Assembly: GCA_029339195.1 (NCBI GenBank)
Contig: JAPTJF010000002.1
Coordinates: 62,001-126,000, forward strand
Reading direction: 5' to 3'
DNA length: 64,000 nucleotides
Source: Micractinium sp. NFX-FRZ
Lineage: Eukaryota > Chlorophyta > Trebouxiophyceae > Chlorellales > Chlorellaceae
Made by a program: the position numbers and the translations under genes. The notes beneath the pieces were generated by a model. The model saw nothing but the letters and a program-made list of their open reading frames with translations, did not search any database and was not told the DNA's origin. Of the stretch, positions 39,239-50,971 are shown one piece after another; position 1 is the first letter of the stretch; every line of letters begins with the position of its first letter.

Positions 39239-42200
39239 ATGAACCAGAGCAGCAGCCACGAGCCTCAGGCGGTGGCAGGTGCGTTGGGAGGGATGATCAG
39301 AGGCCCAAAGAGGCCCTGATCGCCGGCCAGGCGCGCTGGGCAGGTGATAGGCCGCACTGCGCAGGCGGGTGCGGGCGCGCTACCGCCCGTTGCACCCCCC
39401 ATCCATCTGTGCAGCTGCTTTGCTCTTCAGGATTGGCCTCGCGTGAGCTGGCTATGCTTGGTGCATGGGGGGCACCAGGTAGCAGGCCTCATGCCACCCA
39501 TGGGCCTGCCAGCCGGCCCATGCAGCGCTCTCTCTCGGCCGCCCAGCCGTAGCACCGCCGCACCGCCTCAACACCACCTCTTGTGCCCGCCCGCCTGCCC
39601 GCCCCGCTGTGCCCCTGCAGGCGTGCCGCGCCTGTTTGTGGGCCAGATCCCCACCACTGCCGCAGAGGAGGACCTGCTGCCGGTGTTTGCTGGGTATGGA
39701 GAGATTGAGAAAGTCAGCCTCGTGAGGGGGCCCGACAACAAGAGCCGCGGCTGCTGCATGGTGCGTGTGGGCGGCGGGCGGGCGGGCAGGCTCGCGTATG
39801 TGCGCTTGGCATGGCTTGGAGGGGCAGGCAGCCGGGGCAGCAGCGCCGCGCTTGACATCCGTTTCAGCACTGCTGCTGTTGAAACGGGCTGTTGCTGTGC
39901 TTTGCACTCTGTTGTTGTTCTGTATTTCGAGCATGCGTGACGCGCGGGCAGGGGGGAGCGCCACGCCTGGTTCATGCCAGCAAAGTAGCCCGTGGCGTGT
40001 GACAGTGCCCTCGCCCATACTGCCTGCACGAGGCGCCAACCTGGCCCGATCCCTGAGGCCCCGCCTCTGACTCTGCCCTCCCCGTGCTTCCCCCGGCAGG
40101 TCCAGTTCAAGCGCTGGGCGGACGCTGAGCGCGCTATGCACGGCGTGAACGGCACCAGCCCGCTAGACACCGGCAAGGGCCGGCCCCTGGTCTGCCACTT
40201 TGCAAACGTGAGGAGGCAGTGGGGAGGGAGGGCCCTGGCCCCACGACAGGCGGCACAGCCTGGGGCCTGGGGCGCAGCCTGGGCGCAGCTGTGGCCCTGC
40301 CTGACTGTGGATCACTTTGGATGGTGCTGCCGCTGGTATTTCCGATGGAAATGCTTTTTTCCCCCTTCCAGGCTACTGTTTGGAAGTCGAACAGCCGCCT
40401 GCCCGCCACTGCTTCCGGGATCCCTCCTAGCATGCCGCAGCCAGGCCGCACTCTGCCTGCCCGCTGACTTGCCCAACTGCTGTGCTCCGCTGTGCTCCGC
40501 CCCGCCTCGTCCTCTGCAGCCCCGCCGCACCGTGGGCAGCCAGATGAGCGAGACCGCAATCGCGCCACGCAAGCTGTTTGTGGGACAGGCAAGCCGGCGG
40601 CAGCAGCAAGGGTGGCACAACGGTGTGGCGACGGTTGCCGCACCCTCCCGCCGGCAGCCCCATTCCACGCCAGTTGCATGCCTCGCGGCTCCCTTGGCAG
40701 CAGCAGCTTGGCCTGCCCTGCACCTTGGCCAGCCCTCACTGCTCGTGCCTCCTTTTTTCACCTCGTCTTTCCCACGCCCCCCTGTTGCACCCCGCAGATC
40801 CCGCGCACCTCCACTGAGCAGGACATCCTGTCGGTGTTTGCCCCCTTTGGGGAGGTGGAGACGATCAACATCCTGAAGAGCAAGGGCGTGCACGCTGGTG
40901 AGCCGCGGGGCGGGGCGGGGCCGGGCCGGGCGGGGTGGGCGGCAATTTGGCCCAGTTTGTTCCCCCAACTTCTGTGGTTTCTCCAACCCTGCCCAGTCTG
41001 CCCGCACCGGAGACCCCTGTCAACCCCCCTGTGTTCCTCCTACCCCCCTGCTTCTTCTCTCCCTGCAGGCCTTGCTTTAGTGCAAATCCTGCGCCCCTTG
41101 CAGTCTCAGTCCTCTTCCCCACCCATCCTGCCACCCTCTTAACCACCTACCCTGCCTCCTGTCCATCCTTCCCCCCCCGCCCCGCACCTCGCAGGCTGCG
41201 CGTTTGTGCAGTACAGCTCCTGGGCGTCGTGCGAGGCAGCCATTGAGTCGCTGCACGACAAGACCACCATGGGCGGCGCGGAGCACCCTCTGGTGGTCAA
41301 GTTTGCCGATGCCAAAAAGAGCGACACCGCGGGGCTGCTGAACAAGCGGGTGAGCGGGCTGCTGCGGAGCCCAGTGTGTTTGGGTGGGGTGTTTAGCAAC
41401 TGGGCAGACACCAGATGCAGCTACGCCGCGGGGCTGCTGAATGGGTGGCAGAAGCGAGCAACTGGGCACAGAGAGTGCGCACCCCCGCTGTGCCCTCGCC
41501 TCCCCTGGGCCCTCCTTCACTCTCTTGTTTCTTCCTCACTCTCTGTTTCCTGCCCTCCCGCCCTCCCCCTCCTCCCTTGTCCTCCGCTGTAGCAGGGCAT
41601 GGGCATGATGGGCCTGGCCGGCTTTGGGGGGCACCACCCCGTGCTGCTGGGCGGGCACCCGCACCACTATGGAGACATCGGGCTGGCTGGGATGGGCCAC
41701 ATGGGCATGCCAGGTCAGCGGCACAGCACCGCACAGCAGTGGGAGGGCCCGCACTGCATCGCTGCTCTGCCTGGCTGGCTGTGTGACTGGCTGGCTGGCT
41801 TACCTACCCGCCTGCCGGGCACGTGCCTTGCCTTCTCTCACACACTTGCCTGCCTGCCCGCTTGCTTGCCGCGCCTTCCCTGCCCGCCTGCCGTGCGCCA
41901 CAGTCTCTGCCCCCTGACCCCTAGCCCCTCTCTAGAATCCAATCACCTACTCAATCCCACCCCTCCTATGCCCCCTCCCTCCCCCTCCCCCCCTCCTGCA
42001 GGCATGGGCGGCCTGGGCGGCATGAGCGGGCTGCTGGGCGGCAACGGCCTGGGCCACTCCTCCCTGGGCATGGGCCTGCCCAGCGGGCTGGCGGGCAGCA
42101 AGTCGCACGGCCTGGGCTCACACGACGGCGGGTCCAGCGAGAACCTGCTGTCGTCTGAGAGCGGTGAGCACTTGTGGAGTGGGCTTCAGGAGGAGGGCGG

Positions 42201-43308
42201 GGCCGAGGTTGCGAGGAGCGGGCATCCCAACAGGCAGGCTGCGCCAGCACTTGCGCTGTGCCCACCCCCTGCCCTGCCCTGTGGCCCCACCCACCCACCC
42301 ACCCACCCGCCTGCCTGCCTGCCTGCCCTGCCCTGCCTGCAGAGGGCCCCTCCAGCCTGGCCCCCCTGCCCACCAGCATGCCCACCTCCAACCTCGCCAT
42401 TGGCGACCACCACCACGGCGGCATGGGCGGCAGCCTGGGCAGCATGGGCAGCAGCCTGCACCACGGCCTGCCCAGCAGCGGCAGCATGGGCAACCTTGCC
42501 GCCATGCAGAACGGCCTGCACCTGGGTGGCATGCCCGCTGGGCTCATGGGCAGCAACGGGGAGCTCCACATGATGAGCAACGCTGCGGCAGCGGCCATGA
42601 TGATGGCGGCAGCGGCGCACGCCGCGCACGGCGGCCCCAACGGCAGCCCCGGCAGCGGCGCCTCGGCGCGTGGCGGCGCCATCAAGCTGGGCCGCGGCGT
42701 CGCCGACCCCTCCGCCTACCAGCACAAGCTGTTCATCGGCCAGATACCCTTTGAGGTGAGCGTACGAGGAAGGGGGAGGGGACGTGGATGGTTTTGGGGC
42801 TTGCAGGGGTGGAGCGAAGCTTGGTGCGAGCGGGGAGGCATGGGAGGAGTGGTCGGAGGCCTGTTGGCAATTTGTGATCCGCGTCAACTCTGCGCTCCCT
42901 CAACCGTACCTTTTCCTGCCCCTCCTGCTTGCCCCTCGCCTGACCTCCTTCCCCCTTTTCTCCCCGTTTCCAACCCCACCCGCAGGCTGCAGAGCAGGAC
43001 CTGTGGGCCCTGTGTGCCCCCTCCCACTCACTGTCCCCTCGTACGACCCTCCCCATTCCGTTACTCCCTCCCACTCTTGCTCATCGCAGGCTGCAGAGCA
43101 GGACCTGTGGGCCCTGTTTGCCCCCGTGGGCGACATCCTGGAGCTGGCCATCCTGCGCTCCCAGGGCCGCTCCAAGGGCTGCGCCTTCCTCACCTACGCC
43201 TCGCGCGCACAGGCGGCCGCCGCCATCAACGCATTCAACGGCCGCCAGGTGGGCCCCACCAAGCGGCTGGTGGTCAAGTTTGCCGACCAAAAGGCGGCCG
43301 CAGCTTGA
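39239..43308 (+). CDS. CELF/Bruno-type RNA-binding protein with three RRMs (CHLAMY1 C3-like)
   Basis: Ten exons join in phase to 508 residues: 39239-39278, 39621-39760, 40100-40207, 40520-40588, 40798-40897, 41195-41349, 41593-41713, 42002-42163, 42343-42755 and 43090-43308. RRM1 starts near residue 15 (PRLFVGQIPTTAAEEDLLPV), RRM2 near 112 (RKLFVGQIPRTSTEQDILSV ... GCAFVQYSSWASCEAAIESL), and RRM3 at the C terminus (HKLFIGQIPFEAAEQDLWAL ... KGCAFLTYASRAQAAAAINA). A Met/Gly/His-rich linker joins RRM2 and RRM3. The 2+1 arrangement with a long linker is the CELF signature. In Chlamydomonas the C3 subunit of CHLAMY1, which binds UG-repeat mRNAs in circadian control, belongs here. Intron 4 uses a GC donor (CAG|GCAAGC). 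Exon 7 begins at a tandem TAGCAG acceptor. A decoy copy of the exon 10 start lies in intron 9. Confidence 0.85.
42982..43124 (+). repeat. Duplicated 5' edge of CELF-like exon 10 in intron 9
   Basis: 39 bp at 42982-43020 (acceptor CGCAG plus AAEQDLWAL codons) recur at 43086-43124 with a single difference, 104 bp apart. Only the second copy leads into the RRM frame. Confidence 0.9.
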
Positions 43309-45209
43309 AAGCCAGCTGGCTCAGCTGGCTGCTTAGGCGACGGCGGTCCAAAGCGGCGCCGGCCCTGCTATGGGCCGGACGCCGGCGCGGGTGATGGTAG
43401 CGCGCGCTGTGCACACGCCTGCGCGGCTTCCCGCCACGTCCTGGCCCCGCCGCACCCAGCGCCGCCTCCCTCCCTGTTTTTTCCTGAGAGTAACAACACT
43501 GCGGGCGCCCACACCGCCCTGCCCTCTGCCCCCCTCTCATTCTCACCGCACCAAACATGCCATGCACTGGAATGTATGCCTACCCTTGTCAGCGGTATCA
43601 CCTAATCCCTCCGGACCCCCCTGCCCGCCACCTTGCTCCTCTTCCATTCGCAGCCCTTCTCTGCCCAGTGCCCCCGCCCCTTCTCAGCGCGCACTCCCTC
43701 CCTACTTGATTGCCCTGCACATTGATTGATTGATGCGCCGCTGCACGCTGCCGCCTCGCCGTGGCCGTCCAGCCGTGCCCGCCCCTCTCCCCCTGGGTGC
43801 CCCCAGCTTGTGTCCCTGCACCCAGGGCCGACCCCTCTCTCCACTTGCGTCCCGCGTCCTCCCTTCTTTGTGCTCCCCTCGGCAGCCCAGCCCAAGCGCA
43901 GGGCAGCCCCGGGCCCCTGGCCCCCCTTCCAGCCCTTCCTACCTATAGATTAATCGCTTGGTGCCCACCACCCTAGTCGACTCCCCCTGCCGATGTGATC
44001 CTGCGTGCCAGTCCCCACACCCACCCAATCCCCAGAACCCAATCCGCTCTGTTGCGTGGGACAGGGGTGAGACCCTCCCTGCCCACCCCGCCTGCTACCT
44101 GCTTCAAGCCTGCTCCCAGCGTGCCCCCTTGCTGTGCATGCCACCAGTCGGCGATTGGGTGACCGATTGGCCGGCCGTCTCCCCCTGTCGTGACGCAGCG
44201 GCACAGCGCCCGGCTGCCTGGCCCGGCCTGGCCTGCGGCAAGCTTCCGCCCCGCGCCCTGTTTGGTAATCGTACGGTGCTGCGCACTGATCCCTTGCATC
44301 TCGCTCCCCCTCCCCCCAATCACTCCGTTCCCGCAAGCTCTTCGCTCGATTTGCTCTGCTGTCTCCACAGAACGAACACACAGGCACCGCCCCGGCGGGT
44401 CCAATCCAACAACGCACGCCTCTCATGTAAAGCTGCAAACCATCACACCAGAGGGCGGGGTTCACAGGGTCGGGGCAGGTGGCAGGCTTGGGCGCAAAGG
44501 GCAGAGCCTGCGCCCTGAGGGGAACCTTGTGCGGATGGCACTCCTCCCAGCCGCGCCTCCGTCCTTGGCAGCGGACGTTGGCTCCTCCCGCTCTCCATCG
44601 CTGCCAGGGGTCCAAAAACTGTCTGCTTCGCAGGGTGTCGCAGACAACCTTGGAACCTCTATTTTAAGCTTTACCCAAGGGCCCCACCCCTCTTGTTCAA
44701 ACCGGTCCCAGGGGAGGTACCGGCGGTCCTTACCTGCCCACCCCACTTCCCTTTCGGCACCCCGTCTGGCCCTCTGCAAGCCGCTGCAACAGTCGCAACG
44801 CCTTGGAAGAGAGCGTCATGTGGCTGGGGTGGAGAGGGAGACCCTGGGGGCTGCCAGATGACGCGCCATAGGCCAGTCAGAAGAACGGGCGGGAACCGCC
44901 TGCCTGCACGCAGGAAGGCGCCGGGACAGGCTGCCCTCCCTGTACAGTGCGCCTGCACTGTGAGTGGCGCCTTGGATTGCAATTGGCCGTATTTCGGTGC
45001 GTTCCACTCGTTTAGGTTGGGCTTTTTTGACAGTTTAGCAGGCCGACGTGGAGCTTTGAGGGTTGCTGCAGGCTGCGTCAGCACTTCATCGAGTCTTGAG
45101 CCCCCTGATGGCGCATTGCTGTGCGCGTTGCCTTTGATCACATCACTGTTTGTACTAGCTTGTTTGCTCTGGTTTGTGCTGGTCTAGGGGTTGTTTAGCA
45201 GTCAGCAAC
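43309..45209. other. CELF-like 3' flank and GBSSI promoter region
   Basis: 1.9 kb without a convincing gene. The first kilobase is pyrimidine-rich on the plus strand and probably includes a long 3' UTR ending near TGTAA at 44426. The rest should hold the GBSSI promoter. All reading frames are short or low-complexity. Confidence 0.4.
44426..44430 (+). terminator. Possible TGTAA poly(A) signal of the CELF-like gene
   Basis: First TGTAA seen on the plus strand after the CELF-like stop, about 1.1 kb downstream. The distance is long, so the assignment is weak. Confidence 0.3.
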
Positions 45210-48200
45210 ATGTTTGCCGCAGTTCAGCAGCGCGCCGGCCTTGCCGGTGCGCCTCGTGCGGCCCCCAAGGCCCTGCAGGCTCAGCGGATGGCCAAGGGCG
45301 TTGCACGCCGTGCGCAGCCCGTGCGCGCTGCGGCCGGTGCTGCCACCGCGCCTGTGGGTCCCTCCCCCATCGCCAGCACCAACACCAGCAGCTCAAGCAG
45401 CTCGCCCAAGATCACTCCCAGCGCTGCCAAGCCCATGGACATTGTGAGCGCAACGGGCGGGCAAAATGAGGGTGGCCGCGGCGCCGCCGGCGCCCACCCA
45501 GTGCCTACCACCACTCTAACGAGGCACCACTCTAACGAGCCGCCCCGCCCGGTTTCCGCCCCCCACCGTAGGTCTTCGTGTCCGCCGAGGTGGCTCCCTG
45601 GAGGTGAGCTGGGTCGCGGGAGCCAGCTTTTGAGCGTCCTTGGCCAGTGGCGCCCCGCCGCCGCCGGCCTTGCAGGCTGCGCGCCAGGCACCCGCTCCTC
45701 TTCACGCCCAGCCGGTCCATCTTCCCATGCGCCAGCCACCTTCCCTCACCCCGCACACCACTTTCTACAACTCTGTGCTCCCCGTGCAGCAAGACCGGCG
45801 GCCTGGGCGATGTGGTGGGCTCCCTGCCCGTCGCGCTGGCGCAGCGCGGCCACCGCGTGTTCACCATCGCGCCGCGCTACGACCAGTACCAGGACGCGTG
45901 GGACACCTCTGTCGTGATCAACGTCATGGGAGAGGATGGTGAGCTGCGCCAGGCAGGCAGCAGCAGCACAAACACAGCCAGAAATTGCGCGGCTGGGTTG
46001 GCAGCCCAGCGTGCAGCAGCGGAGGGGCGCGGCGCGGGCGGCGTCTGCTGCACGCGCCATGCACGTCGCAGGCAGCGTTGAGCAGCAGCACGCCGCCGCA
46101 GCTGGCTGATCCCCTGAGGAGGGTCACTCCCCTGGCCCTGACCCCAGCATGCCCCCCCGCCCCTCCTGCCCTCCCTCCCCGCCCCCAGTGCGCTTCTTCC
46201 ACACCGTGAAGAAGGGTGTGCACCGCGTGTGGGTGGACCACCCCTGGTTCCTGTCCAAGGTGTGGGGCCAGACCGGCTCCAAGCTCTACGGCTCCAAGTC
46301 CGGCGCCGACTACGGTGGGTGCATCATCATGTTGGCAGCAGGCATGCTGTTGTGGGGTTTGTGGGGTTTGTGTTTGGGGCGAGGGGGAGCAAAGGAAGGG
46401 GCGCGATCACACTACGCTGCTGCTGCCACCAGCTGCCCTGCCGCTCGCATGTTGCATGTTCATCATCGCCGCAGCCTCCCTGCTTGCCTACTCACTTTCC
46501 CTTTCTGCCCCCTTCTCCTGCCCCGCCCCGCCCCTGCCTGCAGTGGACAACCAGAAGCGGTTCTCCCTGTTCTGCCGCGCCGCCATCGAGTCCCTGCGCG
46601 CCCTGCCCTTCATGCCCGGCGAGGACTGCATGATGGTGTGCAACGACTGGCACACCGCCCCCGTCCCCGTCCTGCTGAAGAACGAGTACCAGAAGAAGGG
46701 GGAGTTCGAGGGCACCAAGGCCGCCCTGTGCATCCACAACATCGCCTTCCAGGTGGCGGCGAGGGGGTGGACACACACAGCAGGGTTTCCGCAACAGTGC
46801 CCTCTATATGCACAGATACACAAAGAACCAGTGGGCAGGCTTGACAGGCGGCATCCTGCCTGCGCACCCAAGCACACGCATGGGCGCGGCACCGCACACT
46901 GTACCTGGCGACTCTCGTGGCGTGCACACCTCCCGCCATCGACAAGCATCGCATCGCTCCCCGCCCTCCCCCTGCAGGGCCGCTTCTGGGCCGACTCGTT
47001 TGGCGAGCTGGGCCTGCCCCAGGACAGCGCCGAGCTGTTCCAGTTCACCGACGGCTACCCCAAGGTCTTTGACGAGCGCACCCCGGCTGACGAGGCCGGC
47101 GAGGTGAAAGGAGAACAAGTAGGGATCACAGCAAGGGCTACAGGGCAGCATCGTGTGGGTCTGTCACTAGCGCACACCCGCCTCTGCAGCCCGCGTCCCG
47201 CCGCCAGCCATGTTGTTGCCCAATCTCCCCACCTGGCTTCATTGCTAGCAAAGGGCTGAAGGCATGCCTCACTTCGTCCCTGCACCTGACCTCTCTGCCC
47301 GTCTGTGCCCCCGCCCGCCCCTTTGCCTCTCTCCTGCAGCCCGCCTCCGCCGCCACCTTCTCCAAGTCCAACTGGCTGAAGGCGGGCATCATGGCCTGCG
47401 ACAAGCTGCTCACCGTCTCCCCCAACTACGCCACCGGTGCGCGCTTGCTGCAGCTAAAGGGGGCTGGGCTGGTTGAGGCGGAGGCGGCCCCCAACCAGCC
47501 CCGTGAATGATTGGGGCAGGAGTTGTCCGGCAGCGTCTGGCGGTGGCGGCGTGGCCTTACCTGGAAGCCCCTCTCACTGGCCCCGCCTCCCACCCACTCG
47601 CCCCGCCCTTCCTGCTGCTGCAGAGATTTCTAGCTGTACCGGTCGCCGCCATCACATACATCCCCTTTTTCTAAAATTTTCTCTGTTGGTTTGTTCCCAC
47701 CCCGTTCTCCTTGCAGAGATTGCCAGCGGCCCCCAGCTGGGCGTGGAGCTGGACCGCTACGTGCGCGCCAAGGGCGTGGAGGGCATCGTGAACGGCATGG
47801 ATGTTGAGGAGTGGAGCCCCGCACTGGTGAGCAAAGGCTGCAGACTCGTTGCTGTGCCCAGGAAGTGGGGTGGGCAGTTTGGCTGTGCAGGAGGACGACA
47901 TGGATGGCATTGGTGAGTTTGGATTCTCATGTCACCAAGTCGCCCATGCTCCCCTTGCCGAGCAAGGCAAATAAATTCCTTGTCCTGCTCCACACCTCAG
48001 CGCCGCACTTCCGACCCTCAGCCCCCGTAGCCCTGTCCTCTTACCACCCTCCACCACCTTCCTTCCTGCCCCGCAGGACAAGTTCCTGAAGTTCAAGTAC
48101 GACAAGACCACTGTGGAGGCTGGCAAGGCGTTTGCCAAGAGCCAGCTGCAGCGCGAGGCGGGCCTGCCCGTCGACCCCTCTGTCCCCGTCTTTGGCTTCA

Positions 48201-50088
48201 TCGGTGAGCCAGGCAGCACCGGCTGCGCTGGGCTGGGCTGGGTGGATGGACGGTAGGAGGCTGGGCTGGGCTGGGTTGGGTGGACGGTAGGAGGCTGGGC
48301 TTGGCTGGGTGCAAGGACGGAGAGGGGCGAGGGGGAGGTGGCCTGGGAGGGGGCGGCGTCGGAGGAGGGGGCCTGTGGCTGAAGGAAGTGGGGAGCAGTG
48401 TGGATGCTGGGCGAGGGGGAAGGAAGGTTCAGCAGCATTACGGTATGCAGAGTTGGTGCGAGCATCAGTGGATTGCTGCAGCGCTGCCCCATGCCTCCCG
48501 CGCCCACCCAGCGCATCCACCCCACCACCTGCCCTTCACTCACCTACTCACTCGCCACCCCTGCCCATCCCATGCCTGCCCCGTCCTCTCCCCCCCCACA
48601 GGCCGCCTGGAGGAGCAGAAGGGCGTGGACATCCTGCTGGCCGCACTGAAGAAGATCCCCCAGAGCGCGCCCGTGCAGGTGGGACAGCGGGCGGGCGGGC
48701 AGCCTGGGGACAGCGCATGCCATGCCGGCATGTGGTGTGCTCCGGCCCGCCAAGCTGCACTCATTGCTAGCTGCCCCTTGCGCTGTCCGCCGTCAGGGTT
48801 GTGTATTCATCACAGCTCAAGGCCGGCTAAAGATTTTTTTATAACAACTTTTCCTCTGTCTCTGTCTCAACTTTTCCTCTGTCTCTGTTCGTCTGCCCCT
48901 CCTCCCCCCACCAGGTTGTGATCCTGGGCACCGGCAAGAAGGCCCTGGAGTCCCAGGTCAAGGCCCTGGAGACGCAGTTCCCCGGCCTGGCCGCCGGCGT
49001 GGTCAAGTTCTCCAGCCCCATGGCGCACGTCATCACGGCGGGTGCCGACTACATGATGGTGCCATCCCGCTTCGAGCCCTGCGGCCTCATCCAGCTGCAC
49101 GCCATGCAGGTCGGTAGACAGGGTGTGGGAGAGCGGGGCGGGGGGGAGTGGGCTGTGTGTGTTGTGTCTAGGTGCTTGCAGCCCCTGAGACCTCCTCCAG
49201 CTGCACGCCATGCAGGTCGGTAGACAGTGGTGGGGGGGAGCGAGCGAGCGGGGGCAAGGGGGGATGGGTCCAGAAGGGAGGGCAGGCAGCGTGGGGAGGG
49301 GGCGGGGACAGTGCTTCTGGCTTGGCGGCCTCACTACAGGATGGGGTCTGGTGGTGCAGCTTAGAAGCGCACGCACGGTCGAGTGGGCTGGCCAGACCTG
49401 CCTTCCCGGCGCACTCTGCCCTGCACGGACCCGACCTGCATCCTCTCATCCCCCGCGGCACCCCCTCTCATCCCCCACCTGCCCTCGCCGTCCCTCCCTG
49501 CCTGCTGCAGTACGGCACTGTGCCCCTGGTGGCCTCCACCGGCGGCCTGGTTGACACCGTGAAGGAGGGTGTGACCGGCTTCCAGATGGGCGCCATGGAC
49601 CCCGACGGGCTCACCGAGGCCGACGCCGGTGAGCACACCAGGCGGGGCGGGCGGTGGCACGGGTGGCAGGCGGGGGCGGGCGGTATGGGAGACATCTGTT
49701 GTGCTGGTGGTGAGACTGGAAGCACAGGTCTCTCTGTCCTGGCCCATGGGAAGGATGAGATGAATGGGAATATGGGTTCCCAGACGGGCCTGACGGACCC
49801 CTCCCTCTTTACCGCATTTCCCTCGTCACGCCTCCTGATTCAACTCCTCTCCTCCCGCCTGCCTGCCCTGCAGAGGCGGTTGCCCAGACCATCCTGCGCG
49901 CCGCCGAGGTGTACGGCACCCCCGCCTACACCACCATGCGCGACGCCTGCATCGCCCAGGACCTCTCCTGGTCCCAGCCCGCCAAGAAGTGGGAGGCGGT
50001 CCTCACCGAGCTCAAGTTTGGCCCCGGCCCCACCCCCGAGGCCTCTGCCGACAAGGCCGCCGTCACCACCCCCGTCCAGAAGATCTAA
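45210..50088 (+). CDS. GBSS1: Granule-bound starch synthase I (amylose synthesis, plastid)
   Basis: Thirteen exons join in phase to 604 residues: 45210-45443, 45572-45603, 45790-45938, 46189-46314, 46544-46752, 46978-47103, 47340-47436, 47717-47826, 48077-48203, 48602-48678, 48915-49109, 49511-49628 and 49874-50088. It transfers glucose from ADP-glucose to amylose inside starch granules. Residues 1 to about 55 look like a chloroplast transit peptide ([20 protein letters not shown]). GT5 landmarks are [31 protein letters not shown] (ADP-glucose site, from residue 90), [58 protein letters not shown] and [13 protein letters not shown]. The second domain shows [39 protein letters not shown] and [12 protein letters not shown]. 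Exon 2 is a 32-nt microexon just before KTGGL. An in-frame ATG at 45174 is less likely as start. Intron 11 carries a 31-bp copy of the exon 11 end. Confidence 0.95.
49091..49227 (+). repeat. Exact 31-bp duplicate of GBSSI exon 11 end plus donor, in intron 11
   Basis: 49091-49121 (last 19 nt of exon 11, donor GTCGGT and following bases) is repeated exactly at 49197-49227, a 106-bp period. The copy could act as an alternative donor site. Confidence 0.92.
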
Positions 50089-50836
50089 ACCACCAGCAGC
50101 AGCCTGACCGGGCCGGGCTGGCAGCAGCGGCCCGGCCGGGGCGCCATTCATTGCCGCCCGCAGGCGTGCCAGGCGCACGCGCGACTCAAGAGAGCAGTGC
50201 CGGCAGCGTGCCGCCGCACCGCGTCGAGCCGCGTGGAGAGACGCCTGATCCAATCCCTCTCGTCCTCCACATAATTTCATCCCCTTTGATCCCATCCATC
50301 CCATCGCATCCCAAGAACCCACCCTGTGCCGTCGATGCGCCCCACGAGCGGGGCTGAGAGAACACGTCTGCGCGTGCGGCCACCATTTGAAGGGGCGCCC
50401 CAACTGAGGCCGGTTTCTGGGGGCCCCGCCCCCATGTGCCGCACCGCCAGTCTGCCTGCAAGCCAATTGAATCCCTCCCCCCACGTCTCTCCCTGTCTCT
50501 TTGATTGGATGCCGATGCCTTTGTTCTTCCTCTGCCCTTATTCTGCACCGGCCGGCAGGCGCTTATTCAACTCTGCCCTCTGCCCTGCCTGCCGCCGGCC
50601 CAGACCTCCGTGTACAATGCTGTGTGCGCACGTGTCCAGCCCCGCCTGCTGCGCGGGCTGGCAACGCTTGATTGCTCCTGCTTGCTTTCATTCGGAGCGG
50701 CCGTGCCCCCCCTGCCCTTCCCCCGTCCTGTTGTCTGACCACCCACCCCCCCAACGTGCATGAACTGCTGAATACACCTTTCTTGATGCCTCTGCATGAA
50801 ACGATCTCCTTTTGCTCAGCTCACCTCCATGTTTTC

Positions 50837-50841
50837 TGTAA
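50837..50841 (+). terminator. Possible TGTAA poly(A) signal of GBSSI
   Basis: TGTAA 749 nt after the TAA stop, just before the minisatellite. Confidence 0.35.
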
Positions 50842-50872
50842 CCACCACGATTGGCACAGCAACCCATGGTTG

Positions 50873-50971
50873 CCAGGAGGGCACAGCGGGGACCAAAGCG
50901 GATGGCCAGGAGGGTACAGCGGGGACCAAAGCGGGTGACCAGGAGGGCACAGCGGGGACCAAAGTGGGTGG
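50873..50971. repeat. 33-bp minisatellite, three copies
   Basis: Three near-identical units starting CCAGGAGGG at 50873, 50906 and 50939, then a partial fourth. The unit length is a multiple of three, so frames through it stay open (EGTAGTK-type repeat on the plus strand), a likely artefact. Confidence 0.85.

Noticed and set aside
44190..44861. Coding gene between the CELF-like gene and GBSSI
   Set aside because: Open frames here are not supported by splice signals or recognisable protein features, and overlap in several frames.
45174..45209. Upstream in-frame start for GBSSI
   Set aside because: It adds MCWSRGCLAVSN, which does not resemble a transit-peptide start. The ATG at 45210 begins a typical one.
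47617..47640. A fifth exon-edge duplication before GBSSI exon 8
   Set aside because: Only about ten bases (TGCAGAGATT) match the true acceptor at 47713, which is too short to separate from chance.
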